Of a stretch of 64,000 nucleotides of DNA, positions 12,201-22,510 are shown one piece after another. The notes below the pieces were generated by a model. It was not told where the DNA came from. It was given only the letters and a program-made list of their open reading frames with translations, and did not search any database. Origin of the DNA: Eustoma russellianum (lineage: Eukaryota; Streptophyta; Magnoliopsida; Gentianales; Gentianaceae). How positions within the stretch are numbered: position 1 is the stretch's first letter; each line of letters starts with the position of its first letter. The stretch is taken from the NCBI GenBank assembly GCA_036186865.1, contig AP025042.1, positions 11,653,268-11,717,267 on the forward strand, read 5' to 3'. Made by a program: the position numbers and the translations under genes.

Positions 12201-13105
12201 AGTCAGCAAGTCTTCTGCATGCTTCAGATTGCTGAAAATGTTTCCAAAGACATCTTTATTCCACCTTTGTATATCTTTCTTTAATGCCAATAACTTTTGG
12301 TAGAAACCATGCATTCCACCCGTTGTTGGATATGATTGCCAAGCATTTTGCATGTAGGGTTGAAAATCCGAATGATGGAGCCATGCATCCAAAAATCGAA
12401 AGGAGCGACGGGATGGCGGTGCACTCATTTTGCATAGCAAGAGGAGTGGAGTGTGATCAGAAGTCGCATGAGGCAAATGAGTAAACTGCGAATTTTCAAA
12501 CCTATCTTGAAATGTGGAGTTGACAAAAATCCAGTCCAATCGTCGCCGAACTCGGCCAAGACCCCTGCCTTCCGCCCATGTAAACCTGGTGCCGTGATAG
12601 GGGGCCATAAGAGAACAGTCTTCGATACAGTCATTAAAATCCTGTAAGGCTGTCAGTGATGGAGTGGATCTGCCACTGTGGTCAGCCAGAGATCTAAAAG
12701 TATTGAAATCACCCCCACAAGCCAGGGCAATTGCAATGTTGTATTGAATTCACACAAAGATTGCCAAAGTACATGACGCTGAGAGGGTGTATGTTTCGCA
12801 TAGACAAACGAAAGTACAAAAGTATACTGCAATGATAGCAACTGTAATGTAAGATGGACCACTTGATCCTTGTCCTGCATGGCAAGCAAACGGAACTCAT
12901 TATCCCGCCAAAAAAACCAAATATGTTCTGACTGCGAAACATAAGACTGCGAGAAACCAAGACGTAAGCCATATCCAGTTATCTGTGATGGAACATGTTT
13001 AGGTTCAATCAAAGCAAGTAGATTCAATTTATGTTCTCTAATCAAATTGTGTAGCCGGGGCAGTGAGGCACGCATGCCTCGAATATTCCATATTAATATA
13101 TTCAT
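9246..13105 (-). pseudogene. LINE B ORF2, endonuclease / reverse transcriptase / RNase H (broken)
   Basis: Starts MNILIWNIRGMRASLPRLHN at 13105. It has an endonuclease (PSDHTPLL-like block reading TSDHTPLLLLCK) and RT with HLAYADDLLIFLRGTQ at about 11075 (catalytic YADD intact) and RGVKQGDPLSPLLF. The zinc-binding region has TQCPFCKQHSASVSHVFLCC. The plant RNase H ends with YRETNMAAHNLAQHAM; the stop is at 9246-9248. Damage: frameshifts near 12710-12640, 11970 and 10500, stops near 11508 and 10767, and a frameshift at a run of 12 C (9656-9667). The full domain set is present, so inactivation is by small lesions only. Confidence 0.8.
9656..9667. repeat. C12 homopolymer in the LINE B RNase H region
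   Basis: Twelve C on plus (glycine codons GGN on the coding strand). Reading shifts from one frame to another exactly here, so the run length explains the local frameshift. Confidence 0.8.
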
Positions 13106-14346
13106 TGAGTAAGGGTAGAGGAACTTCCCTGAATAATATGAGATGCACTACGCGTCAAGATGGTTGATGGCGGCAAGGGAGGAAGATCCTTGCGGGATCG
13201 ACGCTTACATCGTGGAACCACTGGAATAAACGCAACGTCCTCGGCAGGGTCCTGCATAGGCAAAATTAAGGCCTCGTCATTCGGCGATGGCTGCATGAGC
13301 TGCATGCGGCGGGCCACATCAGCAGGAACCATAGGGATATCCTCTACGGGCGTGTCAGCAGGCAAATCAGTGTCGGACACATGCCCAATCTCAAGCTGCG
13401 TGGTGTTAGCAGGCACATGATAATCCGCCGCATCACAGAATTCATCCTGCAATGTAGCATCGGGAGCATGATCCGAAGGCAACGGGACAGTATTGTCTGA
13501 GTCGTGGTCCGCGTCACCTAAATCATCTGGGATATATGCTGGATCAACCGTAGGTAAAGAAGGTTGCTCATTTTGATCCATGGGGTCTTCTACATTAATA
13601 GTTCGATCCATGGGGTCTTCTACATTAATTGTTCCCTCATGCGCCGAATGATGCCCAGATGATTTACGCTTAACTGGGGTCCAACGCGTCTTGGTCTGAC
13701 AAGTAGGGGGAGGCGGAGGAGGTGGCGGTGGAATACTAGACTCTCCTTTGGATGCGCAATCAACGAGTGCATGCCCCAGTCTACGGCAATCAGTGCAGAA
13801 CAAGGGCAAATCTTCATAAACAATTGTCTGCAAGATTAAACGGCCTTTTGCTTGTAGATATATCTTTTGCGGCAAGTCCTAAGATACATCAATCTCTACG
13901 CACACACGAGCTACCGACGGCCGCAGGCCTTTGGAGGTTGCGACATCCAGTTTGATCGGTAAACCAATGGGGCGAACGATTTCAAATAAAGCCTCCTGCT
14001 GATGAAGATGTATAGGCAGCGCAGGGAGGACAACCCAAACCGGCACAATGGGGACATCGGACGAGGGATCAAAATCAACAGTCCACTTCGTAACTCTCAT
14101 GTGACAACCAGAGATATGCCAAGATCGACGATAAAAGCATCGCAAATAATCGGCCTCATTGTTAAAATTCATCAAAATATGTGTTTGATCAATCAGAGTA
14201 ATCCGAAGATCGTGATGAAACCCAATCTTCTCAAAAACTTCTCGTATAACCTTTAATGGGGGACGACCATACCAAAAAGTGCCAACTAAGGAATATCGGA
14301 ATGGAGCCGCAAGAGCATCAATTTCCGAATCAAGGAAAGAAACCAT
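13102..14346 (-). pseudogene. LINE B ORF1, 5'-truncated, one in-frame stop
   Basis: Reads from SFLDSEIDALAAPFRYSLVG through GTFWYGRPPLKVIREVFEKI (DUF4283-like) and LPALPIHLHQQEALFEIVRP to VARVCVEIDVS, where a stop codon near 13879 breaks the frame. The frame then continues with a CCHC knuckle (CTDCRRLGHALVDC), a proline run, a duplicated TINVEDPMDR/Q peptide (13580-13630) and an acidic C-terminus. About 40 N-terminal residues are missing compared with LINE A. It ends in ATGA, overlapping ORF2. The family role is RNA chaperone/particle protein. Confidence 0.8.
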
Positions 14347-14355
14347 TGGAAACCA

Positions 14356-14460
14356 TATATAATTTTTTTATGAAAGAATGCATTTATTGAAAACCTCACT
14401 TGTGGCGGAGGAAAACCATATTACAATCATTATTACAAGAATCAGAGTACGTATGTATAC
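14356..14460 (-). mobile_element. LINE stub C, 3' end only
   Basis: About 105 bp: a T run (poly(A) on minus) followed by ACCTCACTTGTGGCGGAGG, the same 3' terminal sequence as the other LINEs, then directly the TA/TG microsatellite of the LTR. A strongly 5'-truncated insertion. Confidence 0.65.
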
Positions 14461-15860
14461 CATATATATATATATATATATATATCTGTGTGTGTGCGTG
14501 CGTGCGTGTGTGTGTATGTATGTATATGTATAAGATTTGTAAAGTTTGCATATGGAGGCCGATGGAGTTACATGTACGTATATACGTGTATATGCACATG
14601 TATGAGCATGAGCATATGTACGTGCATACATACACTGCTGAGAGTGTCATATTTGGTATCTTAGAATTTTTGGTCTATCTTGATTATTTGTTTGGAATTA
14701 TTTGGTGTTTGGATGACAATTTGGTAATTTTGACGAATTTGACATTTTGGCCCATTTTGGTAAGTTGGAATAACTTTAGTACTTGGAAATAGTTTTGGAA
14801 AGTTGCATTTGCATATTTTTGGAAATTCATCTATACACTTGAAATATATTGTTAAGCCGAATTGGTTCCAAACAAACGGAGCGTCCGGGCATATTGGCTA
14901 TTTCGGATATAGTGCGTCCGGACATATTGGCCGCCATTAGAGCACCCTGGCATATTGGCTATTGTGATATAGAGCGTCGGGGCATATTGACTATTGAGAG
15001 ACCAATCGTAAGTCTTACGGTATAAGTCATTTGTAGGGAAAGTGCTATAGCCATTGCATTATTTTGGACCGTTTTAGCCGGGTTTTGGATTTTGGACACT
15101 TTGATATTTGGATTTGGACCGAGTTGTACTCGGATTTGGATTTTGGATATCGGATCGGCTAAATCGGATTTGGAAACTTCAGACTTTTGGACTTTGACGT
15201 TTTGGGCCTTTGACTTTGGACATTTTGACATCGCATATTTGGAAAATTGCGTCATCGATTTTGGATTTGGACTAACACCTAATTGGACTTTGTTGCGTAC
15301 TTTATTGGACTTTGCTACGTACTTTGTTGGGTCTATTTGCGCTATTTGCTTTTGGATGTTATGGTAGAATTGTAAATTTACTTATTAAGAGAAGCATGCT
15401 ATTATTTTATGTTGTTATATATTTTCATCACACTTGATTCTCCATGTATGATCCCATGGTAAGTATAGTGGGATTACTTGCAGAGCGACTTGTCGCTCAA
15501 ACTACGCCTTAAATTTTTTTTACAGATAGACAGGTAATTGAGTTGTACACCCGAGGATGATCAAGAATGAAGGTTTGGGATTGAGGATATTCTAATGAGA
15601 CTCTTTGAGGATTTCGTAGAGACAATTATTTTTGCTACTCGAGCTTTATGTAATTTTGGAGATTTAGTATTCATCTACATTTGACCATTGTATTGGATTT
15701 AGGTTTTCCTAGACATTGATAGTTATGATGATGATTATTTCCAGGTTTTATTTTTGACTTCTGCTGACGTGTATACATTTTTTTGACGCCTTGTATTCTC
15801 CTTAGCGAGATACGACGGGTGAGTCGTTTCGAGTACTAGGACTCGGGACGGGTCGCTACA
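14461..15860 (+). repeat. Left LTR of the Ty3-type element, second segment
   Basis: Resumes in the TA/TG microsatellite after the LINE stub C and matches 42325-43723 in the right LTR. It contains four degenerate copies of a roughly 35-bp unit (core GCATATTGGCTATT, 14885-15000) and a TTTGGA-rich stretch (15060-15260). It ends GGGTCGCTACA at 15860, directly before the PBS. Confidence 0.8.
14888..14998 (+). repeat. Short tandem repeats inside the Ty3-type LTR
   Basis: Four degenerate units of about 35 bp, each containing CATATTGGC or CATATTGAC followed by TATAGAGCGTC-like text. The same array is present in the right LTR at about 42743-42858. Position in the 3' half of the LTR suggests a promoter or enhancer array, but no function is shown. 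Confidence 0.6.
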
Positions 15861-15862
15861 GG

Positions 15863-15874
15863 TGGTATCAGAGC
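15863..15874 (+). other. Primer binding site of the Ty3-type element
   Basis: TGGTATCAGAGC starts two bases after the LTR end at 15860. This is the common plant primer site complementary to the 3' end of initiator tRNA-Met. Confidence 0.85.
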
Positions 15875-15889
15875 ATGGCTCTAGATCCA

Positions 15890-16300
15890 CGGCAGAAGCT
15901 TAGATTTAGGCCATGATCTTCGAAATTAAGTTACGATTTTGTCCCTAAGTCACGATCTTAGACATAAGCGCCGATTTTTAGACGTAAACAATGATGATAT
16001 ATTAAGCATGTTATTGTAAATAAGACGTGACTTTAGAAGCTAAGTGATGACATTGCCCATAAGTTATAATTGTAGACTTTTGGAATGACGATACGAAATA
16101 TTGGCTCTAGAAATTAAGTGGCGATCTGAACATTAGGTGATGATTTGAACATAAGCACTTATCTTAGTCATAAGCTGTGATTATACTCTAAGCCTTGAAC
16201 TTAGAAATAAGTAATAATTTTAGACGTAAGAAATGATGATACTAAGTATCCATTCTAGAAATAAGTGAAGACATTAAACCTAAGTGATGATCGGATAAGG
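15890..16300 (+). repeat. Degenerate AAGTGATGAT-type repeat tract
   Basis: Many diverged units of about 25-30 bp built on 'ataagtgatgat...ttagac' follow each other directly after the PBS. They are too degenerate to give a fixed unit length by eye. Confidence 0.5.
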
Positions 16301-17119
16301 GATATACCCACGAATACCTAGGGTACTCCATACGACTCAAAATTATTTGTCTTACCTAAGTGTTGATTATAACTATTTATATAATTTCTTGGATCCGACC
16401 CCTGCAAACCCGTTACCATTATGGTAAATGGAGCAGATTCATGCCTCTACCTCGACAATAGTGTCGGAACACGACTAGGTCTAATTTGGGATTGTAGTTC
16501 CTAAGAGATGATTGAAGTAAAACGAATTACTGAGGAAAGGATTTATTAGTGTTCTGATCAGTAGAGTTTAGCAAAGAACATCATACAAAAGAGGATTGTA
16601 TTTATAATTAAGCTATTGAGTTTTAGAATATCAAAATAGGTCAAAGATATTAGTCTTACAAGGGATATCGATTGATAGTGAAAAACGAGCACTACTAAAA
16701 TGAGTACAGAGAAATGTCAAATTATTACAAATTTGAATTAAGAGTTGATTCCTTGGAACACGTAAGTATAGACGTACCGAGTAGGTTTGAATTAATATAG
16801 AGTAAGAATGAACAAGTGGTGGGTTCTTTTCAAGTGAGATCTAACTAAATTAGAATTAACGGTTGAAATAACCAAGTAAAGAAGTACAGTGGATCAGCAT
16901 GGTGCGCGGAAGCATGGTGGATTAGAATGCTCTAAGTCGATCAATATTTAGTGCGTCATACTAGGATTGGAAAATCAAAGTTAAGGATTTTATCATAATA
17001 GACGGAGGATAGACTTATAAGAAACGATACATAGCTGGACTTTTCATGACAATAAGGGGGTGACTTAGAAAAGAAAAAAAAAACTATACAAAGTATGGAC
17101 ACAAAAATTCAAGTAGTTA

Positions 17120-17700
17120 AATGTTTCATATAAGCACGTACATCTATATTTTAAAAGTTTTTCAAAGATTTTCGTTTATATGTATTCCAACTAGTTTCAT
17201 TTTTTTGTATGGTCTATTAACCTTACAAGGCCATATTTTCTTCTGTAATTCTATATCAACACAACGAATTTGCTACTACCCCGATAACTCTGAAATACAG
17301 ATATATTTCTTTTTATGTTGATGTTGTCAAAGAGCGAGATGTTTACTAATTCTTATACAGTATTTTAAATTTTTGTTTTTAGTTACAACAATTTTGTCGA
17401 AATAAATTCTATTTGTTGACTATTGACATTGCAATCATTCCATTCGTTAAATGTTTTGAAATTATTTATCAGCTTGCAATGAACTTACTTAATTTTGCGA
17501 AACAAAAAGTAGTTTTCAAAATATAAATACCTCTTTTAGAAGAATAAAGGCATCGTATTCAAATCGTTTTATAAAACCTTACCTTGCTATGTTTCAACTG
17601 TTTTTAATGCGACCTTACCGCAATACTTTTGTGAACGAGTTATATCATTATTTTCTTTAAGAGGTCACTTGATACACCGCTTGTGAAAATAAATATATAA
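17120..17700 (+). repeat. Segment repeated at the right end of the window
   Basis: Shares many phrases in the same order with 63420-64000, for example TTATCAGCTTGCAATGAAC here versus TTATCCGCTTGCGATGAAC there, then CAAAAAGTAG, TTTCAAAATATA and CATAAAACCTTA-like text. The copies are clearly diverged. No coding capacity is seen. Confidence 0.6.
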
Positions 17701-17913
17701 TACCCTGATTTTCGTGTTTATAAAATTAGAATTAGTATTTTTTTCTTTTAAAGTTACATTCAAAATTATAACTACTTAAGCTATATTTTTATTTAAAGAA
17801 AAGCATGTCCATACATATATTCTGTATATTAGGCTATTGATGGTACGCCAAATGAGTGAGGATATGGTCACAGTGTTAGTACGTAAGTATATAAGAATTG
17901 ATTTTGGAGTACT

Positions 17914-17975
17914 TGATGGATATTTGGTTGGTTATTTATCTCAGTGATGGATATTTGGTTGGTTATTTATCTCGG
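17914..17975 (+). repeat. 31-bp tandem duplication
   Basis: The unit beginning TGATGGATATTTGGTTGG occurs twice in direct succession with one difference near the end (CTCAG versus CTCGG). Recent local duplication in the Ty3-type interior. Confidence 0.85.
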
Positions 17976-18435
17976 TGATGAATTATAGATAATGAGTTTA
18001 AGAAGTTAGAATTGTAGAATATAATAAGTTGAATGATACACGTCAAGTGGTATAAATGAAAGTTTATAAGTTGTAATTATAGAGACTTAAGTTAAAGATT
18101 ATAGCACACCTAAGAATCGATCTTAGAGGGCTGACCGCATATATAAGTATGATAAAGACTGATGATTGGGCTATAGAACCCCCAGTATTGTGAGGATATC
18201 CTAAGCTTTATCTAGAGTTTTTAAGAAGTATTAAGAAGATAGGTTATGATCTTAAATAAGCGAAGAACAATGGATTAAAAATTACCTTATAAGTGTACAA
18301 TGAATTATTTTGAAGACTTAGTCCTATGTCGAGGAAGGACAGTGGTTAACATATCGGAAAGCGCAAGGGATATTGAGCTTGGTCGCTAAGTTGGTGATTA
18401 CACATTACACAAGTTTCGAGGACGAAACTTATTAT

Positions 18436-18448
18436 AAGAGGGAAAGTC
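18436..18448 (+). other. Polypurine tract of the Ty3-type element
   Basis: AAGAGGGAAAGTC directly precedes TGTTACACC of the right LTR at 18449. Confidence 0.75.
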
Positions 18449-19506
18449 TGTTACACCCGTGCCTTGGGGTAAACAAAAGAAAAAGAAAAATAAATTAAAT
18501 AAGTAATAATTATGACATAAATCCTAAATTAAATAGGATTTGAAAAATAGGATATACTTTACATGGAATTTAAATCCTATCCTAACTAAGATATTCTTAA
18601 ATCTTATCCTACCGTTTAATTAACCCTAAGCTAACCCTAATGTTTTCTTTAAGTTTGGCCAGCCTCCCTCCCTCATACACACTTCCAGCGGCCCCCATAC
18701 CACAGAGGAATTGCTGCCACTTTTCTCCTCTAGAGAAAACGGCCAAAGAGAGAAAAAAAAGCAGCTTCATTTAATCTCCAGCGCTACCTTCAGCTATCAA
18801 CAACATATATATTTTGATTTGTTGCATCTGTCGGCCAAAGCAGGAAAAGAAAAATATATGAACTCTTTTGTACATTACCCAGCCTCGTTGCAATCAAGAA
18901 GCAAACATCCACTTCCATGGTTCCTTTATTTTTTTTGGTTTCAATCTTTCGGCCAAAGCACACAAAGGAATAGAAGAAATTGATTCCAGTCACCAACAAG
19001 CTTTAATCCAATTGTACGGTATAGTATAGCAATTGAGGTAAGTAATCTCTCTATACTTGCTATGTTTTGCGAAAATTCTATACGTTATGTCCGTAATAAA
19101 ATTGGATCATGCATAAGTATGAATGGTTGCATAGATATATGAATATATTTTGTATATGTGATTTGTATATGCTATATGATTTAGTTAAAGGGTTGATTTC
19201 AATTGATGCCTTAAGTTTATATATGGACGTGTGCTGTGGTATGTATCTGGGTAAAAGGTACAAAGGAAGGTTGATTTCAGTACACAAGCCGCCTTTTGAA
19301 GATATATTTAAGTTGTTTAAAGTAAAGGCTTAAGATAATATATTCTGAATTGCATATACATGTATATATATTTGTAGGTGACTGATTATGTACGCAAAAT
19401 TGGAAATTTATAGGTTTAAGTTTAAAAGGCCGAGAGATTATGGTAAATTGAAAGTGACGGCTATTTTTCATATATAAATAAAAGGTGATAGTTTCCTTAT
19501 GACTAT

Positions 19507-19551
<45 letters not shown>

Positions 19552-20061
19552 CGCACGCATATACGTAGGCAGTGGCATGCATGAATATATGACGAAAATT
19601 TACAAATAAGGTACTGTTTTTAAAGTTGGCCGAAAGTTGGAATGTATATTTGGGGATTGTAATTTTTGCATATATATATATATATATATTATATTGTGTG
19701 TGTGTGTGTGTATATATGAATATATGAATATAAAATCTTTGCACAGTAAGTATTGAGGCCTAATCTTTATTGATACATATTGTTTGCAAAGAGTTCACTT
19801 GAATGAATATTTTGATATGAGAATTCAAATGATTTATTTTATAAGAATATTATTCAAAGTAAATGAATATAAATATGTGCCGTGGGGTATATATTTGTAT
19901 GATTTGAAAAATTTGAGTGGCTATAGGGGTTAGACACTGGCACCCTTGAAATTATATTTGGAATTGTTCTATTTTAAAGTATAAGAACATATATATATTT
20001 GCTATATAATTTCATAAAGTATAGGAATATGTATATGTATGCTATATATATATATATATAT
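18449..20061 (+). repeat. Right LTR of the Ty3-type element, first segment
   Basis: Near-identical copy of 678-2334. It carries an enlarged (TA)n at about 19509-19545 and ends in (TA)n at 20044-20061, where LINE D starts. Confidence 0.8.
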
Positions 20062-20079
20062 GATGAAAAGAATGTCTCT

Positions 20080-20672
20080 CTAGCGATCACCGGCGATCAC
20101 GCGGCGATAGCCGCAGCTGCTGAATTCCGACACCGCCATCGCATTGCCGCTCCATTCTCGACTTCTTTGGAAAATCCGGTATATCGCGTAGCCGCTAAAT
20201 TCTTCGGCGCTGAATTCTTTGGCATTCTACGAAAACGCCGCCAATCTCATCACGTCATCAATGGATTCTGCGCCGCCGCATCATTTGCGGTGGTGGTTTC
20301 TGGTGAGTCATCATCATAGAAATCAACATTTCGCCAAAGACCGTTTCTCGATATAAAGGTATCCCCTTGATCTCATTCTTGGATTCCTAAATTGATGCCC
20401 TTGCTGCGTCATTCAAATACTCTTTTGTGGGTACATTCTGGTATGGTCGTCCTCTATTGAAAGTCATACGGGAGGTATTCGAAAAAATAGGCTTTCATGA
20501 TGATCTACGTATCACACTAATTGATCCAACGCATATTTTGTTGAATTTTTGAAATGAGGCTGATTACTTGCGATGTTTCTATCGTCGTCCATGGCACATC
20601 TCGGGTTGTCATATGCGTATAACAAAATAGACTGCAGACTTTGATCCTACCACTGATGTTCCTATTGTCTCA
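20080..20672 (+). pseudogene. LINE D ORF1, N-terminal part only (broken)
   Basis: Recognisable through GTFWYGRPPLKVI-type coding sequence (near 20430-20470), then text corresponding to RSWHISGCHMRITKWTIDFD. It breaks off at about 20672 at the codons for VPIV and jumps straight into endonuclease sequence. The C-terminal half of ORF1, including the zinc knuckle, is deleted. Several stops and frameshifts occur before the break. Confidence 0.65.
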
Positions 20673-22510
20673 GTCGGAACGCAATTGGTTTTTCTGGCGT
20701 GATTCAGATTTTCACTTGGTGGCAGTGAAGGATCATGACCAAGTGGTACATTTTACTCTATTGTTTCGGCCTCTGCAGTTCACATTCGTTTTATTTGTAG
20801 TCTACGGCAAGCATACAACATTTCTACGCCGCTCATTATGGCATTTTTTATGTGCTTTCTCGGAAACATCTACTTTACCATGGATGGTAGGAGGAGACTT
20901 CAATTCTTTTCGCTCACTGGCTGATCACGAAGGCCGATCACAACCCTCTCTCTCTGCATTACAAGATTTTAATGACTGCATAGAATCATGCTTTTTGATG
21001 ACGCCACAGTTTCACGAGCCAAGATTTACTTGGGCTGATGGCAGGGGCCTTGGATGAGTCCGTCGGAGGTTGGATTGGCTATTTATCAACTCTGCTTTTC
21101 AGGATACGTTTGATGATTTACAACTGACACATCTTTCATGCATTACTTCTGATCACACACCCTTGTTATTTATATGCCGGTTATGCACGTCTGAGGTCCG
21201 TCGATCTTTCTGTTTTTTGGACTCTTGGTTGCTTCATCCGGATTTCCATACTTATATGAAGAATGCTTGGACATCTTATCCTATAACTGGAGGCATGTAT
21301 GGGTTTTACTCCAAGTTATTCCGACTGAAGAAGGACATACAGAGGTGGAATAAGGAAATTTTTGGTAACATATTCTCCAACGTCAAACAAGCAAAATCTA
21401 ATCTCTCTCGCGCTGAGAGCATCTGGGACGCAGACCCAACAGACACGAATCATGAGGAGTACCATAGAGCTAAAGCTGAATATCTCCGGGCCTCCTCATA
21501 TGAGCTACAATTTCGGAAACAAAAAGCTCGTGTCCGATGGTTAAAGGAAAGAGATGCAAACACACGCTACTTTCACTCTATTGTCAAAGGGCGACGATTG
21601 CAACTACGTATATAACAAATACATACGGTTGCGGGCGCACCATGCACTACACCCGATGCTATTATGGACGAAGCCGTCTCATTCTACATGTCCTTATTTG
21701 CTCGAGAGGCTACTCATAGTTATGACGCTATACTTTATCACATCCCATATTTGATCTTCCAGATGATAACTCCATACTTACGCAATTACCTATGGAGAAG
21801 GAGGTTGAAGCGGCGGTTTGGCACCTAGACCCTCAAAGTGCAGCAGGACCCGATGGTTTCAATGGTAAGTTTTATCGTTCTTGCTGGTCAATCATTCATA
21901 CTTTTGTGGTTAAAGCAGTGCAGGAATTCTTCATTGGTATTCCTCAGCCTTCTATGATGGCTAGTGCATTAATCATCTTGATTCCCAAAAAGTCATCCCC
22001 TGCAACCTTCAATGATTTTCGCCCGATATGTCTCACTAACTTTTTGAGCAAAGTTTGCACAAGAATCATTGCTAGTCCCTTGAATACATTGCTACCCAAA
22101 ATAATATCTCCAGAACAAACAGGCTTCCTGCCAGGTTCTGATATTTCCACTCAAGTTTTAATGTCTTGGGAGATGATACATATGATGGATAAGGGTGGTT
22201 CTCAGCTATGCTTGAAACTAGATATGATGAAAGCATTTGATAGAGTCAGCTGGGAATATCTGGAAATGTTACTGCGCACCTTTGGTTTCTCTGACTTTTT
22301 CATTCGCATTATCCTCAACCACTTACGTGCCACCACATTAGCAGTCTTGATTAATGGCCAACCTTCTGCTTCCTTTTGGCCTCATAGAGGGGTAAAGCAA
22401 GGAGACCCTTTATCTCCTTTGCTGTTCATTCTTTCTTCTGAGGGTTTCAGCAGAGGGTTGAAAGCTTTAGCAGCTTCTGGAGTATTGCAACCTTTCCGCC
22501 TAGGCCGGAT
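20673..22510 (+). pseudogene. LINE D ORF2, endonuclease and first part of reverse transcriptase
   Basis: Begins inside the endonuclease (SQSERNWFFWRDSDFHL; the N-terminus is lost in the deletion). It continues with WMVGGDFNSFRSLADHEGRS, a TGA at about 21056 after GRGLG, then TSDHTPLLFICRL. A frameshift near 21615 separates the following RT part: SAAGPDGFNGKFYRSCW, PEQTGFLPGSDISTQVLM, LKLDMMKAFDRVSWEYLEML and RGVKQGDPLSPLLFILSSEG. It is cut at 22510 by the 5' LTR of Copia-1 in the GRI/PF codons before the YADD motif. Confidence 0.8.

Larger units (their letters stand above)
8229..14350 (-). mobile_element. LINE B, plant L1-type, slightly 5'-truncated
   Basis: The 3' end has a 9-A tail (T run at 8229-8237 on plus) after TTATTAGCATAAGCCCTCAC-type terminal sequence. 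The 5' end stops inside the N-terminal part of ORF1 at about 14346-14350, against LINE stub C. It is the same subfamily as A and D and is the least damaged of the LINEs. The 3' UTR is longer than in the others because the stem-loop module occurs three times (8690-9210). Confidence 0.85.
15861..18448 (+). other. Interior of the Ty3-type element without coding genes
   Basis: 2.6 kb between the LTRs. The longest open frames are below 70 codons, and none shows a CCHC knuckle, DTG/DSG protease, YxDD or integrase motif. It contains a degenerate short-repeat tract (15890-16300), a segment shared with the right end of the window (17120-17700) and a perfect-looking 31-bp tandem duplication. It ends in the purine tract at 18436-18448. 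Confidence 0.7.
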
